From: Burkholderia ubonensis subsp. mesacidophila
GTDB lineage: Bacteria; Pseudomonadota; Gammaproteobacteria; Burkholderiales; Burkholderiaceae
DNA length: 64,000 bases
Direction of reading: 5' to 3'
Assembly: GCF_002097715.1 (NCBI RefSeq)
Contig: NZ_CP020737.1
Span: 3,534,001 to 3,598,000, forward strand
Part shown: piece after piece, positions 18,710 through 27,925 of the stretch
Position numbering within the stretch: the stretch's first letter is position 1
Layout: every line of letters begins with the position of its first letter
The notes under the pieces: model-generated
Seen by the model: only the letters and a program-made list of their open reading frames with translations
What the model was told of the DNA's origin: nothing
Database searches by the model: none
Made by a program: the position numbers and the translations under genes

Positions 18710-19759
18710 ATGTCGAGTCGAAACGCAGCCGCCCTCCCTTGCGCATGGCCAACGCTCGGAGACATTCGCCAGGCCGCCGCGCGGCTGCGCGGCAAGGTGC
18801 TGGAAACGCCGGTCTGGCAGTGGCGCACCGGGCCCGCCGTCGCGACGCTCGCGCCGGCCACCGAAGTCTGGCTCAAGCTCGAGCTGTTCCAGATCACCGG
18901 CACGTTCAAGCTGCGCGGCGCGCTCAACTGCATCGAGGCGCTGAGCGCCGCCGAGCGCGCGCGCGGCGTGGTCGCCGCGAGCGCGGGCAATCATGCGGTC
19001 GCGGTCGCCTATGCGGCGCGCGTGTCGGGCACGCAGGCGACGCTGCTGATGTCGCGCCATGCGAGCCCCGCCCGCATCGACGCGTGCCGAAGCTTCGGCG
19101 CAAACGTGATCCTCACCGAGGACATTCACGAAGCCTTCGCGCAAGCCCGCGAAATCGAGCTGCGCGACGGGCGGGCGATGGTGCCCGCGTTCGACGGCCC
19201 GCGCATCGCGGAAGGCACCGGCACGATCGGGCTCGAATTGCTGCGGCAGATCGACGGGCTCGACGCGGTGATCGTCCCCGTCGGCGGCGGCGGCCTGAGC
19301 GGCGGCATCGCCGCGGCCGTCAAGCAGCTGGCGCCGCACTGCGCGGTGTACGGCTCGGAACCGGCGGGCGCCGACACGATGCACCGCAGCTTCGCGTCGG
19401 GCCGCCCCGAGCGCCTGCTCGCGATGACATCGATCGCCGACAGCCTCGGCGCGCCGCACGCGTCCGCGTATACGTATGCGCTGTGCCGGCGCTATCTCGA
19501 CGACGTCGTGCAGATCGACGACGCGCAGCTGGCGCAGGCGGTCTACTGGCTGTTCCGCGACATGAAGCTCGCGCTGGAGCCGGCGGCCGCGGCCGCGACC
19601 GCCGCGCTGTTCGGGCCGCTGCGCGAACGGCTCGCCGGCAAGCGCGTGGCGCTCATCGTCTGCGGCTCGAACCTGACGCCGGACGCGTTCGCGCGCTATG
19701 CGGCGATGGGGATGCCGGCCGCGCGCGCACCGGAGCCGCGCATCGAGGCGGCGGCATAA
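18710..19759 (+). CDS. Threonine dehydratase-like PLP enzyme
   Basis: 349 residues, fold-type II PLP enzyme. PLP lysine K67 is in GTFKLRGALN, the phosphate/carboxylate region is SAGNHA (91-96) and the glycine loop is VGGGGLSGG near 187. There is no ACT regulatory domain, so it is of the catabolic threonine/serine deaminase, serine racemase or 3-hydroxyaspartate dehydratase type. ATG at 18710 is preceded by AAGG; an upstream GTG at 18659 is less likely. It shares the operator repeat with the leftward operon, so it likely supplies a 2-oxo acid (such as 2-oxobutyrate) or an amino acid to the pathway. It converges on cca. Confidence 0.85.
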   Translation: MSSRNAAALPCAWPTLGDIRQAAARLRGKVLETPVWQWRTGPAVATLAPATEVWLKLELFQITGTFKLRGALNCIEALSAAERARGVVAASAGNHAVAVAYAARVSGTQATLLMSRHASPARIDACRSFGANVILTEDIHEAFAQAREIELRDGRAMVPAFDGPRIAEGTGTIGLELLRQIDGLDAVIVPVGGGGLSGGIAAAVKQLAPHCAVYGSEPAGADTMHRSFASGRPERLLAMTSIADSLGAPHASAYTYALCRRYLDDVVQIDDAQLAQAVYWLFRDMKLALEPAAAAATAALFGPLRERLAGKRVALIVCGSNLTPDAFARYAAMGMPAARAPEPRIEAAA

Positions 19760-19813
19760 CGCGCGCGGCGCACGCAGCAGCTACCGCCCGCGCCGCCCCG
19801 CCGTCCACCCACG

Positions 19814-21055
19814 TCACTCGCCGATGTCGAGCGCGTGCGCGACCGCGTCGATCCGCGCGCGATGCACGGCGTCCTTGATCTTCGCGGTATCGGCGCCGAC
19901 ACCGCGCGCGATCGCGCCCGCATCGACGCCGCGCGCCGCCACGAGCGCGACGCGCAGCCGCTCGGCCTGCGGATACGGCTGGGTCTCCAGCCCGAGCCGG
20001 CCGCGCGCATCGGCTTCGCACGCCTGCACGATCTCGGCGAAGCGCGCCGGCTTGCGCAGCGCGTCGGTGCGCTCGAACAGCCGCACCAGCGCCGCCGCGC
20101 CCATCTCCATCACGCGATGCATAGTGCCGTGCTCGCGCGCGACGACGAGCGCGAGGTCGCGGCACTCGTTCGGCACCCGCAGCCGGTCGCACAGCGGCTT
20201 CAGCAAATCGACGCTGCGGCCTTCGTGGCCGATATGGCGCGGCAGCACGTCCTCGGGCGTCGTCGCCTTGCCGAGATCGTGGGTCAGCGCCGCAAAGCGC
20301 ACCGCAAGCGAATAGCCCTGCTTCGCCGCGTGGTCGACCACCATCATCACGTGCACGCCCGTATCGACTTCCGGGTGATAGTCGGCACGCTGCGGCACGC
20401 CCCACAGCGCATCGACCTCGGGCAGGATGCGCGCGAGCGCGCCGCATTCGCGCAGCGCATCGAACATCCGCGCCGGCCGCGCCTCCATCAGCCCGCGCGC
20501 GACCTCCTGCCACACGCGTTCCGCGACGAGCGCATCGACTTCGCCCGCGTCGACCATCCGCTGCATCAGCGCGAGCGTGTCGTCGGCAACGGTGAAGCCG
20601 GAAAAGCGCGCGGCGAAGCGCGCGATGCGCAGGATCCGCACCGGGTCCTCGACGAACGCGTCGCTCACGTGCCGGAACACGCGCGCGCGCAGGTCCGCCT
20701 GCCCGTCGAACGGATCGATCACCGGCCCGGCCAGCGAGCCGTCCGGGCTCACCTCGCGCGCCATCGCGTTGATCGTCAGGTCGCGCCGCGCGAGATCGTC
20801 CTCGAGCGTCACGTCCGGCGCGTAGTAGAACTGGAACCCGTGATAGCCGGCCGCCGTCTTGCGCTCGGTGCGCGCGAGCGCGTACTCCTCGTGCGTCTGC
20901 GGATGCAGGAACACCGGAAAATCCTTGCCCACCGGCTTGAAGCCCTGCGCGACCATCTGCTCCGGCGTCGCGCCGACCACCACGTAGTCGCGGTCCTGCA
21001 CCGGCACGCCGAGCAGTTCGTCGCGGATCGCGCCGCCTACTGCATAGACCCTCAT
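19814..21055 (-). CDS. cca: CCA-adding tRNA nucleotidyltransferase
   Basis: 413 residues, the length of E. coli Cca. It repairs or adds the 3'-CCA of tRNA from CTP and ATP. Seen: GGAIRDELLG (7-16) with the DRDYVVVG acidic pair, the second catalytic region RRDLTINAMA, the RNA-binding stretch EDPVRILRIARFAARF, and an HD domain (HVMMVVDHA ... LTHDLGK) giving phosphatase/phosphodiesterase activity of the long bacterial form. It overlaps the glutathione S-transferase gene by 4 bases and is last of a leftward group. Confidence 0.95.
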   Translation of the reverse strand: MRVYAVGGAIRDELLGVPVQDRDYVVVGATPEQMVAQGFKPVGKDFPVFLHPQTHEEYALARTERKTAAGYHGFQFYYAPDVTLEDDLARRDLTINAMAREVSPDGSLAGPVIDPFDGQADLRARVFRHVSDAFVEDPVRILRIARFAARFSGFTVADDTLALMQRMVDAGEVDALVAERVWQEVARGLMEARPARMFDALRECGALARILPEVDALWGVPQRADYHPEVDTGVHVMMVVDHAAKQGYSLAVRFAALTHDLGKATTPEDVLPRHIGHEGRSVDLLKPLCDRLRVPNECRDLALVVAREHGTMHRVMEMGAAALVRLFERTDALRKPARFAEIVQACEADARGRLGLETQPYPQAERLRVALVAARGVDAGAIARGVGADTAKIKDAVHRARIDAVAHALDIGE

Positions 21056-21699
21056 GGCGTCGGCTCGTAGTCGGCGATCACGTGCGTCTCGCGGCGCGCG
21101 CCGTCGATCCACCGCTGCACCGCGGGCAGCGCGGTCACGCGCTCGACGTAGCCGGCCGCTTCCGGCGACAGGCCCGGCGCATACGTGTTGAAGCGCATCA
21201 CGACCGGCGCGTACATCGCGTCGGCAATGCCGAATTCGCCGAACAGGAACGGTCCGCCCGACGCCTCGAGGCATTCGCTCCACAGCGCGTCGATGCGCGC
21301 GACGTCGGCGAGCGCGTCGGGCGTCGCGCCGCGGCCCGGCATCGACGCACGCACGTTCATCCCCATCTGCTCGCGCATGGCCGCGAAGCCCGCATGCATC
21401 TCCGCCGACACGCAGCGCGCATGCGCGCGCTCCAGCGGATCGGCCGGCCACATCGGGTGCTGCGGATAGCGCTCGGCGAGCGTCTCGGCGATCGCGAGCG
21501 AATCCCAGATCGCGACGCCGTGATCGTCGATCAGGCACGGCACCTTGCCGGACGGCGCGTGCTCGAGAATGCGTGCCTTCGTATCGTCGCGGCGCAGCTC
21601 GATGACGATTTCGTCGAACGGGATGCCGAAATGCGCGAGCAGCACCCAGGGCCGCATCGACCATGACGAGTAGTTCTTGTCTCCAATGACGAGTCTCAT
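21052..21699 (-). CDS. Glutathione S-transferase family protein
   Basis: 215 residues: thioredoxin-like N-domain (1-80) starting MRLVIGDKNYSSWSMRPW, with SGKVPCLIDD (50-59, the cis-Pro loop) and WDSLAIAETLAERYP (65-79), then a helical C-domain. Ser in SSWS is likely the glutathione-activating residue. It resembles the YfcF-like group of cytosolic GSTs. It is joined to cca by an ATGA overlap; an association with tRNA repair is not implied, as this order is common in related genomes as far as I recall. Confidence 0.88.
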   Translation of the reverse strand: MRLVIGDKNYSSWSMRPWVLLAHFGIPFDEIVIELRRDDTKARILEHAPSGKVPCLIDDHGVAIWDSLAIAETLAERYPQHPMWPADPLERAHARCVSAEMHAGFAAMREQMGMNVRASMPGRGATPDALADVARIDALWSECLEASGGPFLFGEFGIADAMYAPVVMRFNTYAPGLSPEAAGYVERVTALPAVQRWIDGARRETHVIADYEPTP

Positions 21700-21734
21700 G
21701 ACGTAATTCCAGGAAAACGCAGGGGAAAAATCGG

Positions 21735-22691
21735 CTATCGGCGCGAGCGGAACCAGTCGAAGCGCGACCGCAGCGCCGCGTCGCCCAGATACGCGGGCAC
21801 GATGCTCTCCAGGCTCACGGGCTGGAGGCCGAGCTCCGGCGCGAGCGGGCCGGACAGCACGTTCGGCACCGACATCGACGCGAGGTTGTCGCGCGTGATC
21901 ACCGGCTCGCCCGGCAGGCATTCGAAGAACGCCGCCTGCAGCCGCGCGATCGCGTCGGGCAGCCGCACGATCCGCGCCTCGCGGCCGGCCAGCGTGCCGC
22001 AATAGCGGACCAGCTCCTCGAGCGTATAGACCTTCGGGCCGCCGAGCTCGTAGGTCTTGCCGTGCGCGGCCGCGAGGTCGAGCGTATTGACGAACGCGCG
22101 CGCGACGTCGCCGACGAACACCGGCTGGAACTGCGCGTCGGGCATCGCGAGCGGAATCGCCGGCAGCGTGCGGTGCAGCCGCGCGAACGTGTTGAGGAAC
22201 GCGTCGCCCGGCCCGAACACGACCGACGGCCGGAAGATCGTCAGCGCGAGCGAATCGGTGGCCGCGACCGCGTGCAGCGCGGCTTCGCCGTCGCCCTTCG
22301 AGCGCTGGTACATGCTCGCGCCGTGCGAATTCGCGCCGAGCGCGCTCATGTGCAGCAGGCGCCGCACGCCGGCCTCGATGCACGCGCTCGCGAGCGCGGC
22401 CGGCAGCGCGACGTGCGCGCGCTCGAAGCCGGCGCCGTACGGCGTGCCGTGCCCGCCGTGCAGCACGCCGACGAGATTCACGGCCGCGTGTGCGCCGGCG
22501 ACGAAGCGGGCCAGGCGGCGCTCGTCGAAGCTTTCGAGCTCGACGATCTCGACCGGCAGCATCATCAGGTGGCGCGCATGCTCGCGGCGGCGGGTGCCGA
22601 TCCGCACGTGCTTGCCGGCATCGATCAGCGCACTCACGAGCCGGCTGCCGATGAAGCCGGTCCCTCCCAACAGCGCGACGGTCTGATCCAT
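21735..22691 (-). CDS. NAD(P)-binding SDR-type epimerase-like protein (NDUFA9-like)
   Basis: 318 residues, atypical extended SDR. The Rossmann motif is LLGGTGFIGSRL (7-18), with VNLVGVLHGG and YQRSKGDGE (a YxxxK-like element) in the middle and FVGDVARAFVNTL in the C-half. It resembles the complex I NDUFA9 subunit-like proteins of bacteria, whose function is not settled. ATG 22691 was chosen because GGGAG precedes it by 8-9 bases; an in-frame ATG at 22706 is possible. Follows slt after a terminator. Confidence 0.82.
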   Translation of the reverse strand: MDQTVALLGGTGFIGSRLVSALIDAGKHVRIGTRRREHARHLMMLPVEIVELESFDERRLARFVAGAHAAVNLVGVLHGGHGTPYGAGFERAHVALPAALASACIEAGVRRLLHMSALGANSHGASMYQRSKGDGEAALHAVAATDSLALTIFRPSVVFGPGDAFLNTFARLHRTLPAIPLAMPDAQFQPVFVGDVARAFVNTLDLAAAHGKTYELGGPKVYTLEELVRYCGTLAGREARIVRLPDAIARLQAAFFECLPGEPVITRDNLASMSVPNVLSGPLAPELGLQPVSLESIVPAYLGDAALRSRFDWFRSRR

Positions 22692-22741
22692 GTTCGGGGC
22701 TCCCATCAGGCCCGCCCGCGCGCACGCGGATTGCAGGCCCC

Positions 22742-22776
22742 AAAAGCACACTGCCGCGTCTCGCGCGGCAGTGTGC
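22742..22776 (-). terminator. Rho-independent terminator after slt
   Basis: A perfect 13-base stem (GCACACTGCCGCG with its complement, 22746-22758 and 22764-22776, loop of 5) followed on the minus strand by TTTT. It lies 10 bases after the slt stop. Confidence 0.8.
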
Positions 22777-22786
22777 AGGTTGCAGA

Positions 22787-24739
22787 TCAGGGCGAGATCA
22801 TGCCTAGCCGCTTCTTCAGCGACTGCGGCTTCCCTTCGAAGAGCGCCGCGTAATACGTCGTGTTCGACAGCACGTTCTTCACGTAGTCGCGTGTCTCGTT
22901 GAACGGGATCGTCTCCGCGAAGATCGCGCCTTCGACCGGCTGCGTCAACACCTGCCGCCACTGGCGCGGCCGGCCCGGACCCGCGTTGTAGCCGGCGGTC
23001 GCGAGCACCGGCGAGCTGTCGAAGTTGTTGTAGATGTCCGCCAGATACCAGGTGCCGAGCTGGATGTTCGTGTCGATGTCGTGCATCTGCGCGCGCGAGA
23101 TCGTGCCGAGGCCGAGCTTCTTCGCGACGAGCTGCGCGGTCGCCGGCATCAGCTGCATCAGGCCGCCCGCGCCGGCCGACGAACGCGCGCCCGTGATGAA
23201 GCGCGATTCCTGGCGGATCAGCCCGTACGCCCATTCGACGTCGAGGCCCGTCGACTGCGCGTAGCGCTCGACGATGTTGCGGTACGGCGACGGGTAGCGC
23301 AGCGTGAAATCGTGCTCGGCCTTCGTGCGGTCGGCGGTATTCACCGCGCGGTCGAGCAGGTCGACGCGCTTGCCGTACTCGGCGGCCGCGAGCAGCTGGC
23401 GGTCGGTCATCCCGCGCAGCGGCCAGCTCCATTCGCGATTGCCTTCGAGGCGCAGGTTCAGCGCGTAGAAGCGCTGCGCGAGCGCGAAGCCCGGCACCTT
23501 GCCCATCTCGCTGATCTCGGCGTCGGAGACGGTCGTGCGCGGCGGGATCTTCGTGCGCTGGCCGAGCTCCTCGCCGGCGAGCTGGCCGTAGAAGTTGAAC
23601 TGCCCGGCGATCTGCTCGAATTCCTGGTTCGCCTGCAGCGTGTCGCCGCTCTGCTTGAGCGCGCGCGCATGCCAGTAGACCCACGCCGGATCGTCGCGCA
23701 GCGACGGCGGCATCTGTTCGATCGACCAGCGCACCATCGGCCAGTTGCCGACGAGCAGCGCGCTGCGCGTGCGCCATTCGTACGCGGAGTTCGACAGCGG
23801 CGCGTTCGCCGATTTCGCATACCAGACCGACGCGAGCGCCGAGCGCTTCACCGCGCCCTGGTAGCCGACCGCGCCCCACGCGATCGCCTGTTCCTGCTTC
23901 GTCAGCGACGACGCGAGCGACGTGACCACGCCGGCCGCCTGGTCCGGATCGTTGCGCGCGATGCGGCCGATCGCGATCAGCGCGAGCTGGTGCGACACCG
24001 CGTCGGGGCCGACGCCGCGCGCGAGGAACAGCGGCGGCGCGCTCGTCGCCTGGTCGAACGCGACCGGGCGCGGGCCGAGCGCATCGACGATCTTGCCGCC
24101 GAGCGTCGTGTAGTTCTGCTCGAACGCGAGCCGCGCCTGCTGCCACACGTCGTCGCTCGCGAACTGCTGGTTGACCGCGAGCGCGGTGATCAGGTCGACG
24201 CACGCGTCGCCGTAGTTCTTCGGCTCGACGAGCAGCGCGCGCGCCGCGTCGGCGACGTTCTCGCCGCGCGCGGCCCGCGATTCGAGCGCATAGCACTTGA
24301 CCTGCGTGTCGTCGTCGAGCACGAAGCGCTTGTACTGCTCGTCGAAATTGCGCCAGTCGTGGCGCGCGCCGAGCACGAGCAGGTAGTCGTTGCGCATGCG
24401 GTCGGCGATCGCCTGGCCGTCGTAGCGCTGCAGGAACGACAGCACGGGCGCATCCGGCGCGTCGACGCGCGCGCGGCCCGTGGCATCGAACAGCTGCGGC
24501 TTGATCTGGAAATACTCGAGGTACGACGGAGCCGGATAGTTCGGGATCATCGCGGCAAGCTGCGCGGCCTTCGCGGCGTCGTTGCGACGCGCGGCTTCGC
24601 GCAGCTGGATGAAGGTCTGGTCGTCCCCGGAGAGCGTATCGCCGGACGGCGCGGCGCACGCGGCCGTGCCCGCGACGACCGCGGCCGCCGAAAGCGTCAG
24701 CGCGACCGCGCGATATACTCGAAAAAGGCTGTTCGACAT
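22787..24739 (-). CDS. slt: Soluble lytic murein transglycosylase
   Basis: 650 residues. Signal peptide (1-28, VALTLSAAAVVAGTAACAA, possibly with a lipobox-like Cys), a long superhelical U/L domain (about 40-470) and a C-terminal lysozyme-like domain with catalytic Glu in LIRQESRFITGARSSAGA, followed by GLMQLMPATA and ATAGYNAGPGR. It cleaves peptidoglycan with 1,6-anhydro product formation in the periplasm. Length agrees with E. coli Slt70. Transcribed leftward, divergent from the folate cyclo-ligase gene, and ends in a terminator. Confidence 0.92.
   Translation of the reverse strand: MSNSLFRVYRAVALTLSAAAVVAGTAACAAPSGDTLSGDDQTFIQLREAARRNDAAKAAQLAAMIPNYPAPSYLEYFQIKPQLFDATGRARVDAPDAPVLSFLQRYDGQAIADRMRNDYLLVLGARHDWRNFDEQYKRFVLDDDTQVKCYALESRAARGENVADAARALLVEPKNYGDACVDLITALAVNQQFASDDVWQQARLAFEQNYTTLGGKIVDALGPRPVAFDQATSAPPLFLARGVGPDAVSHQLALIAIGRIARNDPDQAAGVVTSLASSLTKQEQAIAWGAVGYQGAVKRSALASVWYAKSANAPLSNSAYEWRTRSALLVGNWPMVRWSIEQMPPSLRDDPAWVYWHARALKQSGDTLQANQEFEQIAGQFNFYGQLAGEELGQRTKIPPRTTVSDAEISEMGKVPGFALAQRFYALNLRLEGNREWSWPLRGMTDRQLLAAAEYGKRVDLLDRAVNTADRTKAEHDFTLRYPSPYRNIVERYAQSTGLDVEWAYGLIRQESRFITGARSSAGAGGLMQLMPATAQLVAKKLGLGTISRAQMHDIDTNIQLGTWYLADIYNNFDSSPVLATAGYNAGPGRPRQWRQVLTQPVEGAIFAETIPFNETRDYVKNVLSNTTYYAALFEGKPQSLKKRLGMISP
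24714..24719 (+). promoter_or_regulatory. Possible -10 of the cyclo-ligase gene
   Basis: TATACT stands 28 bases before the ATG at 24748, inside the first codons of the divergent slt gene. No clear -35 is seen. Confidence 0.35.
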
Positions 24740-24747
24740 CGTTTTGA

Positions 24748-25356
24748 ATGGAGCACGGAGTGAGCGAAAGCATAGCACGCAACCATCTGGCCGAACGGAA
24801 GCAGGCATTGCGCCGGGCGCTGTCCGAGGCCCGCCGCGACGCCGCGTCGCGCCCCGCGGCGAACGACGCGCTCGATGCGCGGCTGCGTGCGTTGCTCGAA
24901 CGGCTCGCGCCGCGCACGGTGGGGTTCTACTGGCCGCTGCCGGGGGAGTTCGACGCGCGCGCGGCGGTGCTCGCGTGGCGCGCGGCGCAGGCCGGCCGGC
25001 AGGTGGCGCTGCCGGTGATCCGCGAGCAGCGCACGCCGCTCGAGTTTCATGCGTGGGACGACGCGACGCCGATGCGCGAGGGGCATCACCGGATTCCGGA
25101 GCCGGCCTCCGGCGTGGTCGTGGTGCCGGACCTGCTGCTGATTCCGTGCGTGGGATTCGATACGTGGCTGTACCGGCTCGGGTATGGCGGCGGATATTAC
25201 GACCGCACGCTCGCCGCGTGGCCGGGCGGGTCGCTGCCGGTAACGGTGGGCATCGCGTACGAGGCGTGCAAGGTCGACGCGCTGCCGGCCGAGGATCACG
25301 ATCTCGCGATGCACTGGGTCGTGACGGACGAGGAAACCTACGTCGCCGACGCGTGA
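24748..25356 (+). CDS. ygfA: 5-formyltetrahydrofolate cyclo-ligase
   Basis: 202 residues; ATP-dependent conversion of 5-formyl-THF to 5,10-methenyl-THF. Seen: the N-terminal basic helix RKQALRRAL, GFYWPLPGEFD, ALPVIREQRTPLEF, and the ATP/Mg motif LPCVGFD-type (LIPCVGFD) followed by RLGYGGGYYDR. A GTG at 24760, in frame, has GGAG 6 bases before it and may be the true start; ATG 24748 has no clear ribosome site. Single gene, divergent from slt. Confidence 0.92.
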   Translation: MEHGVSESIARNHLAERKQALRRALSEARRDAASRPAANDALDARLRALLERLAPRTVGFYWPLPGEFDARAAVLAWRAAQAGRQVALPVIREQRTPLEFHAWDDATPMREGHHRIPEPASGVVVVPDLLLIPCVGFDTWLYRLGYGGGYYDRTLAAWPGGSLPVTVGIAYEACKVDALPAEDHDLAMHWVVTDEETYVADA

Positions 25357-25475
25357 GCGCGCCGCCGCGCGTCGAAAGATCCCCGAAAGCCGTCCGGCAT
25401 CGTCATCGTCCGTCAATAAACCGTCGCAATCGGCAGCCTACACTGCCGGGTCACCACGGGCCGCCGTGCGCCCGG

Positions 25476-25988
25476 CTACAGCGACGCCGCCGCCCGCGCG
25501 GCCGTGTCGTACAGCCCGGACGCGTGGCGCAGCAGCTGCGCCGCGTCGCCGATCTGTTCGTTGGTGAGGCCGCTGTCCCTGAGCGTCTCGATCAGGCAGT
25601 GTTCGCGCACCTCGCGGTACTTCAGGCACAGGTCGCGCCCGGCCTGGGTCGCGAAGAAGAACACTTCCTTGCCGCTTTTCTCGCTCTTGACGTAGCCTCG
25701 GGCGATCAGTTTTTTCAGCGCGTAGGTCGCGACGTGCGTATCCTCGATATTGAGCACGAAGCAGATGTCGGCGAGCTTCTTCTGGCGTTCGCGATGGCTG
25801 ACGTGATGCAGCAGCGACACCTCGACCGCCGTCATGTCCTTCGCGCCCGCGGCCGACATGCACCGCACCATCCAGCGGTTGAACGCATTGCCCGCCATGA
25901 TGAGCCCGTATTCGAGCTCGGACAGTTCCGCGCTCGAATCGGAAACCAGGTGTTCGGAAGAGACGATCTTGGTCGGATGACGCTTCAT
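25476..25988 (-). CDS. MarR-type winged-helix regulator
   Basis: 170 residues with a winged-helix core (about 50-125): DMTAVEVSLLHHVSH, LADICFVLNIEDTHVATYALKKLIARGYV and the wing KSEKSGKEVFFFATQ. Helices at both ends would form the dimer. It diverges from pxpBCA with 149 bases between them that contain two copies of TGTACGTYA, so it probably controls those genes and itself. Such regulators often respond to small aromatic or carboxylic ligands; ligand unknown here. Confidence 0.8.
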   Translation of the reverse strand: MKRHPTKIVSSEHLVSDSSAELSELEYGLIMAGNAFNRWMVRCMSAAGAKDMTAVEVSLLHHVSHRERQKKLADICFVLNIEDTHVATYALKKLIARGYVKSEKSGKEVFFFATQAGRDLCLKYREVREHCLIETLRDSGLTNEQIGDAAQLLRHASGLYDTAARAAASL

Positions 25989-26027
25989 GGGACAGTCGGC
26001 GCACGCAGGATGTCAGGGTGTGCCGAG

Positions 26028-26115
26028 TGTACGTCAGAAGCCTGTGCGCGCCAGCTAGGCAAAAACGCGCACTGGCAAGATGTCGATATCTTCTTGACAA
26101 TGTACGTTAATATTG
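26028..26115. promoter_or_regulatory. Repeat pair in the MarR / pxpB divergent region
   Basis: TGTACGTCA at 26028-26036 and TGTACGTTA at 26101-26109, in the same orientation, lie 40 bases before the regulator's start and 29 bases before pxpB. The second is inside a CAAT...ATTG imperfect palindrome (26098-26115). Position and symmetry suggest the MarR-type operator; not proven. Confidence 0.45.
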
Positions 26116-26137
26116 CCGCCCGAACCGTGCCAGACCG

Positions 26138-26794
26138 ATGACGCATCCACGCATCTATCCGCTCGGCGACGCCGCGCTTGTCTGCGAGGTGCCGCCCCCC
26201 GCCACGCTCGATTGCCAGCGGCGCGTCTGGGCCGTTGCCGAGGCCGCGCGCGCGTGGCCGCACGTCGTCGACGTCGTGCCGGGCATGAACAACCTGACGA
26301 TCGTGTTCGACGCGCTCGCCGCGTCTGCCGACACGCTGACGGACATGCTGCGCGACGCGTGGGAAACCGCCGACGTCGAGCATGCGCCCGGCCGCGAGAT
26401 CGAGATTCCGGTCGAATACGGCGGCGCGGCCGGCCCCGACCTGCAGGCGGTCGCCGCGCACACCGGCCTGACGGCCGACGAAGTGGTCGCGCGCCATGCG
26501 GCGGCCGAATACGTGGTGTTCTTCCTCGGCTTCCAGCCGGGTTTCGCGTATCTCGGCGGCCTCGACGCCGCGCTGCACACGCCGCGCCGCGCGGCCCCGC
26601 GCCTCGAGGTGCCGGCCGGATCGGTCGGCATCGGCGGCGCGCAGACCGGCATCTACCCCGCCACGTCGCCCGGCGGCTGGCAACTGATCGGCCGCACCGC
26701 GCACGTGCTGTTCGATCCGTCCCGGCAGCCGCCGACGCTGCTCCTGCCCGGCGACCGGGTGCGCTTCACCATTGCGGGAGTCCACGCGACATGA
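26138..26794 (+). CDS. pxpB: 5-oxoprolinase subunit PxpB (KipI-like)
   Basis: 218 residues of the KipI/allophanate hydrolase subunit 1 family: YPLGDAALVCE (6-16), VPGMNNLTI, EIPVEYGG, FFLGFQPGFAYLGGL (127-141) and VGIGGAQTGIYP. With PxpA and PxpC it hydrolyses the spontaneous metabolite 5-oxoproline (pyroglutamate) to glutamate using ATP. First gene of pxpBCA; overlaps pxpC by 4 bases. Confidence 0.92.
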   Translation: MTHPRIYPLGDAALVCEVPPPATLDCQRRVWAVAEAARAWPHVVDVVPGMNNLTIVFDALAASADTLTDMLRDAWETADVEHAPGREIEIPVEYGGAAGPDLQAVAAHTGLTADEVVARHAAAEYVVFFLGFQPGFAYLGGLDAALHTPRRAAPRLEVPAGSVGIGGAQTGIYPATSPGGWQLIGRTAHVLFDPSRQPPTLLLPGDRVRFTIAGVHAT

Positions 26795-27864
26795 GTCAGA
26801 GCAAAGCGCCGGGCGGCATCGAGGTGTTGCGGGCCGGCCCGCTGTCGACCGTGCAGGATCTCGGCCGCCAGGGCGCGCGCCATCTCGGCGTCGCGCAGGG
26901 CGGCGCGCTCGACAGCCTCGCGCTCGAGGTCGGCAACCGGCTCGTCGGCAACCGCCCGGACGCGGCCGCCGTCGAGATCACGATCGGCCCGGCCGCCTTC
27001 CGCTTCCCGCGCGCGACGCGCATCGCGATCACCGGCACCGAATTCGGCGCGGCGCTCGATGGCATGCCGGTCCACTCGTGGTGGAGCCTGCCCGTCGAGG
27101 CCGGCCAGACGCTGACGATGCCGGCCGCGAAGCGCGGGATGCGCGGCTATCTGTGCATCGCGGGCGGCATCGACGTGCTGCCGATGCTCGGCTCGCGCAG
27201 CACCGATCTCGCGTCGCGCTTCGGCGGCCTCGGCGGCCGCGTGCTGCGCGACGGCGACCGGCTGCCGGTCGGCGTGCCGCCGGCGACGCTCGGCTGCCTC
27301 GCGGCCGATGCGCCCGAGTTCGGCGTCAAGGCGCCGGCCTGGTGCGGTTTCGCGCGCGTCGACGAGCCGCCGCGCCGCCACCGGCCCGCCCACGCGCACG
27401 CGCCGTGGGCGATGCCGGTGCGCGTGCTGCCCGGCCCCGACTACGCGTCGTTCGGCGCGGAGTCGCAGCAGGCGTTCTGGGATGAAGAATGGCTCGTCAC
27501 GGCCAACAGCAACCGGATGGGCTACCGCCTCGCCGGCGTCGAGCTGACCCGCGAACGGCCGGTGGAACTGCTGTCGCACGCGGTGCTTCCCGGCACGATC
27601 CAGGTGCCGCCGAACGGCCAGCCGATCGTGCTGATGCACGACGCGCAGACGACCGGGGGATATCCTAAGATCGGAACGGTGATTCGCGCGGACCTGTGGA
27701 AGCTCGCACAGGCGCGCCTGAACCTGCCGATCCGTTTCGTGCGCACGACGCCGAACGCGGCGCGCGACGCACTGGCCGCGGAGCGGGCCTACCTGCGGCA
27801 GATCGACGTCGCGATCGCGATGCGCGAGGAAGCGCGCCAGCGCGCGCAGTCGCGCGCGGCGTGA
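26791..27864 (+). CDS. pxpC: 5-oxoprolinase subunit PxpC (KipA-like)
   Basis: 357 residues of the biotin-dependent-carboxyltransferase-like / allophanate hydrolase subunit 2 family: [16 protein letters not shown] (18-33), [37 protein letters not shown] and a [12 protein letters not shown] element near the C-terminus. It ends with an Ala/Arg-rich stretch. ATGA overlap with pxpB and a gap of 61 bases to pxpA indicate one transcript. Confidence 0.92.
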   Translation: MSQSKAPGGIEVLRAGPLSTVQDLGRQGARHLGVAQGGALDSLALEVGNRLVGNRPDAAAVEITIGPAAFRFPRATRIAITGTEFGAALDGMPVHSWWSLPVEAGQTLTMPAAKRGMRGYLCIAGGIDVLPMLGSRSTDLASRFGGLGGRVLRDGDRLPVGVPPATLGCLAADAPEFGVKAPAWCGFARVDEPPRRHRPAHAHAPWAMPVRVLPGPDYASFGAESQQAFWDEEWLVTANSNRMGYRLAGVELTRERPVELLSHAVLPGTIQVPPNGQPIVLMHDAQTTGGYPKIGTVIRADLWKLAQARLNLPIRFVRTTPNAARDALAAERAYLRQIDVAIAMREEARQRAQSRAA

Positions 27865-27925
27865 CGATGCAGAACAAGCGCCGCATCCAGGCGGCGCGCC
27901 ACGCAATTGGTGGACGAGGAACATC

